Shown: one piece after another, positions 5,528-7,045 of the stretch
How positions within the stretch are numbered: the stretch's first letter is position 1
Layout of the letters: every line of letters begins with the position of its first letter
Source: JAWLCQ01 sp041687095
GTDB taxonomy: Bacteria; Planctomycetota; Phycisphaerae; SM23-33
DNA length: 7,045 nucleotides
Direction of reading: 5' to 3'
NCBI GenBank assembly: GCA_041687095.1
Contig: JAWLCQ010000223.1
Span: forward strand, 1-7,045
Notes under the pieces: model-generated
The model's database searches: none
What the model saw: the letters and a program-made list of their open reading frames with translations, nothing else
What the model was told of the DNA's origin: nothing
Made by a program: the position numbers and the translations under genes

Positions 5528-6739
5528 CTACCCCGGCACGCCCAGGTCGGCCAGGCGGACGCGGGAGACCCAGATGTCCTCCTTGCCCATCGAATGCTGC
5601 ACGTACAGCACCCCGTCGCGCACCAGGCCCGAGGGGTACTGCGCCCCGGGCCCCCGCCCCCCCACGCCCGCCACGCGGAGCGCCTCGGACCCGCACCGCA
5701 GGGCGTAGACGCGGGTGAAGCGGTACCCGTCGGGGCTGACGGAGACGGTGAGCGGATCGCGGGGGTAGTGCGTCACCTCGTCGGGGTTGTCGAACCGCGG
5801 GGCCACCTGGTTTCCGATCAGCACCACCGTCCCGCCCGGGAGCGTGAGGGCGCAGGACAGCGAGGGCGAGTCGGGGATGTCGGTGGGTTCGGCGGGCGGC
5901 CAGCCGGCGTCGCCGTCGGAGCGGATGCTGACGTACATGCGGTGCGAGTAGGCGGTGTCGCGGAGGAGCATGACGCGTACACCGTCGCGGGCGCGGTAGA
6001 CGATGGGCTCGCAGAGGCGGTGGCCCTCGACGGAGCGGGGGATCTCCACCGCCTCATCGAAGTTCCAGGCGGGCAGGCCCAGGTCGCTCTCGTTGTGGGC
6101 GCGGAGGCGGCGGGCGACGTCGCGGATGGACGGATCGACGCACGAGAGGGCCTCGAAGGCGAGGTCGGGCGCGAGCCGGGGGCGGATGGCGAAGATCGGG
6201 CCCAGCGACCCGTCGGGCAGCACCTCGCGCCCCAGCGGGCTATAGCCGTCCCTCGCCCTCGCCGGGTGCTCCCTGTCCCGCACCGGGGACCGCCGCGTGC
6301 GGTTGAAGTCGCAGAACCCCATGTTGGCATGGCAGGCGGCGAGGGCGAAGACGCGCCCGTCCAACTCCACCCACTGCAACGCCGTCAGCGCCAGCCCCTC
6401 CCCCTCCCAGGGCCCCACGGGCCCCGGGGCGGGGAACAGCACCGTCCACGCCGACCACAGCTCCGCGTCGGGCCCCGTCGCCAGCAGCACCCGCTGCCCC
6501 GCACCGTCCTCCCCGTGCGGATGGTTGCTCCACATCGCCAGGAAGCGGCCGTTGGCGTAGGCGAGCTTGGAGTGGTGGTTGTACGCCCCGCTCGCCCGCG
6601 TCGCGCGGTAGACGATCGCGTGCTTCGCCCCGTCGAGGATCGCGAACCCCGCCGCCGGCTGCGAGCGGTCGGGCATCGGGCCCTCCCACATGTGTCGCAC
6701 CCCGTACCCCCCCGCCGTCGTCGCCTGCTGCATGGTCAT
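5528..6739 (-). CDS. Sialidase-superfamily (BNR/Asp-box) beta-propeller protein
   Basis: This 403-residue protein is probably a sialidase-like beta-propeller; the exact activity is unknown. Strand-turn repeats are visible: AIVYRATRASGAYNHHSKLAY (from 41), ANGRFLAMWSNHP (62-74), LQWVELDGRVFALAACH (121-137), EPIVYRARDGVRVMLLRD (244-261), SPSLSCALTLPGGTVVLIGN (291-310) and YPSGLVRDGVLYVQHSMGKEDIWVSRV (from 368). The last resembles the closing blade of such proteins. Asp-box-like turns are degenerate: GPDAELWSAW (89-98), SDGDAGW (274-280) and SPDGYRF (335-341). There is no signal peptide or membrane segment, so it should be cytoplasmic, unlike secreted sialidases. ATG 6739 was chosen for its GGAAGG and a promoter -10 that would fall inside a longer form; ATG 6733 is also possible. 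Catalytic residues cannot be assigned by eye. Confidence 0.75.
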   Translation of the reverse strand: MTMQQATTAGGYGVRHMWEGPMPDRSQPAAGFAILDGAKHAIVYRATRASGAYNHHSKLAYANGRFLAMWSNHPHGEDGAGQRVLLATGPDAELWSAWTVLFPAPGPVGPWEGEGLALTALQWVELDGRVFALAACHANMGFCDFNRTRRSPVRDREHPARARDGYSPLGREVLPDGSLGPIFAIRPRLAPDLAFEALSCVDPSIRDVARRLRAHNESDLGLPAWNFDEAVEIPRSVEGHRLCEPIVYRARDGVRVMLLRDTAYSHRMYVSIRSDGDAGWPPAEPTDIPDSPSLSCALTLPGGTVVLIGNQVAPRFDNPDEVTHYPRDPLTVSVSPDGYRFTRVYALRCGSEALRVAGVGGRGPGAQYPSGLVRDGVLYVQHSMGKEDIWVSRVRLADLGVPG

Positions 6740-6755
6740 CGTTGCCTGCCTTCCC
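6735..6755 (-). promoter_or_regulatory. Ribosome-binding leader of the beta-propeller gene
   Basis: On the minus strand GGGAAGGCAGGCAACG precedes ATG 6739. It matches the dctP leader at 18 of 21 positions. The similarity exceeds what a Shine-Dalgarno site alone requires and supports ATG 6739 over upstream starts at 6769 and 6829. Confidence 0.6.
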
Positions 6756-6767
6756 TGTGGACGGACC

Positions 6768-6796
6768 ATCATACACACGCTCGGGACGTCCGCCAG
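6768..6796 (-). promoter_or_regulatory. Probable promoter of the beta-propeller gene
   Basis: On the minus strand TATGAT (6768-6773) is a five-of-six -10, and CTGGCG (6791-6796), 17 nt upstream, is a three-of-six -35. Transcription would begin near 6761, giving a leader of some 20 nt. The 23-bp box at 6822-6844 lies about 25 nt upstream of the -35, a usual place for an activator site. Confidence 0.5.
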
Positions 6797-6821
6797 CTTC
6801 CGGTGGCCCGCGGCGCGGCTC

Positions 6822-6844
6822 GGGTGCACGACCGTATCTCCGCA
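6822..6844 (-). promoter_or_regulatory. 23-bp conserved box upstream of the beta-propeller gene
   Basis: Read on the minus strand it contains TGCGGAGATACGG and ends in CGTGCACCC, matching the dctP box at 21 of 23 positions. It forms the outer end of the left arm of the palindrome and faces the propeller gene. Confidence 0.4.
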
Positions 6845-6990
6845 GCAACGGTTCCCGGGGTGCCACCCTCAAGCGGCGTTGTTTGCCGCTTGGGGGTGCT
6901 GCGGCGCGGCAGGCTCAACACCCCCAAGCCGCGAACAGCACGCGGCGTGAGGGTGGCACCCCGCGGGGGCCGGTCCGTGAACGGTGACCT

Positions 6991-7013
6991 TGCGCAGATA
7001 CGGCCGTGCACCC
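6991..7013 (+). promoter_or_regulatory. 23-bp conserved box facing the right edge
   Basis: It matches the dctP box at 21 of 23 positions and is followed after 16 nt by TTGACA, exactly as at 92-136. A rightward promoter for a gene beyond the window is likely. Confidence 0.4.
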
Positions 7014-7029
7014 CGAGCAACCGGCCATG

Positions 7030-7035
7030 TTGACA
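7030..7035 (+). promoter_or_regulatory. Candidate -35 box of a rightward promoter
   Basis: TTGACA sits at the same offset from the palindrome as in the dctP promoter region, although the 16 nt between are mostly different. The matching -10 would fall past the end of the window. Confidence 0.35.
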
Positions 7036-7045
7036 GATCGGTGAA

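Larger units (their letters stand above)
6821..7013. repeat. Two-armed palindromic repeat (copy C), full length
   Basis: This is an imperfect inverted repeat of about 190 bp. From the centre outward, CTTGGGGGTG (6889-6898) pairs with CACCCCCAAG (6919-6928). Each arm then has its own small hairpin: AAGCGGC-GTTGTTT-GCCGCTT on the left and GCCGCG-AACAGCA-CGCGGC on the right. Next, GGGGTGCCACCCTC pairs with GAGGGTGGCACCCC, and last come the two outward 23-bp boxes. The right arm is about 16 bp longer between the last two blocks. Its right half is 94% identical to positions 1-114. It lies upstream of the beta-propeller gene and perhaps of a rightward gene beyond the window. Confidence 0.85.

Noticed and set aside
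6740..6829. Longer forms of the beta-propeller protein starting at 6829 or 6769.
   Set aside because: They would include the probable promoter -10 and a leader shared with dctP; the extra residues do not resemble a signal peptide.

Overview
The window is very GC-rich, with codons ending almost always in G or C, and reads as an ordinary chromosomal segment of a Gram-negative-type bacterium. The palindromic repeats built on GGGGACAGGCACC / GGGGACTGGCTCC and on GGGTCTCCTGACCC, together with a lipoprotein TRAP binding protein, suggest a planctomycete (Phycisphaerae-like) or a similar high-GC environmental lineage. That assignment is an inference from style, not a match.

Layout. Positions 1-136 are one arm of a long palindromic repeat that ends in a TTGACA box. 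Positions 266-3220 hold a complete three-gene TRAP transporter operon on the + strand: dctP (lipoprotein solute-binding protein), dctQ (small membrane subunit) and dctM (large membrane subunit). A 166-bp palindromic element follows, flanked by a perfect 14-bp direct repeat. Next is a universal stress protein gene (3411-3902, +) that was probably once only 10 nt from dctM. Converging on it after a 10-bp gap is proA (3913-5169, -), for glutamate-5-semialdehyde dehydrogenase of proline synthesis. The 358-bp space upstream of proA (5170-5527) carries a good -10 box and an array of phased hairpins. It separates proA from a sialidase-superfamily beta-propeller gene (5528-6739, -). The right edge (6821-7035) holds a full, two-armed copy of the palindromic repeat that is cut off at position 1, again ending in TTGACA.

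How the parts work together. DctP captures an organic acid outside the inner membrane, and DctQ/DctM import it using an ion gradient. The USP next to the operon recalls TeaD of the Halomonas TeaABC ectoine transporter and may tune uptake. The beta-propeller gene may act on a sugar acid or glycan-derived compound. Its link to the transporter is indirect: a shared 23-bp box and a near-identical leader stand before both dctP and the propeller gene. proA is a housekeeping gene with its own probable promoter.

No new defence or mobile-gene system is visible. The most interesting material is non-coding: a small palindromic element with a target-site-duplication-like flank that split an operon, a duplicated palindrome that may double as a regulatory region, and a 34-bp phased hairpin array.
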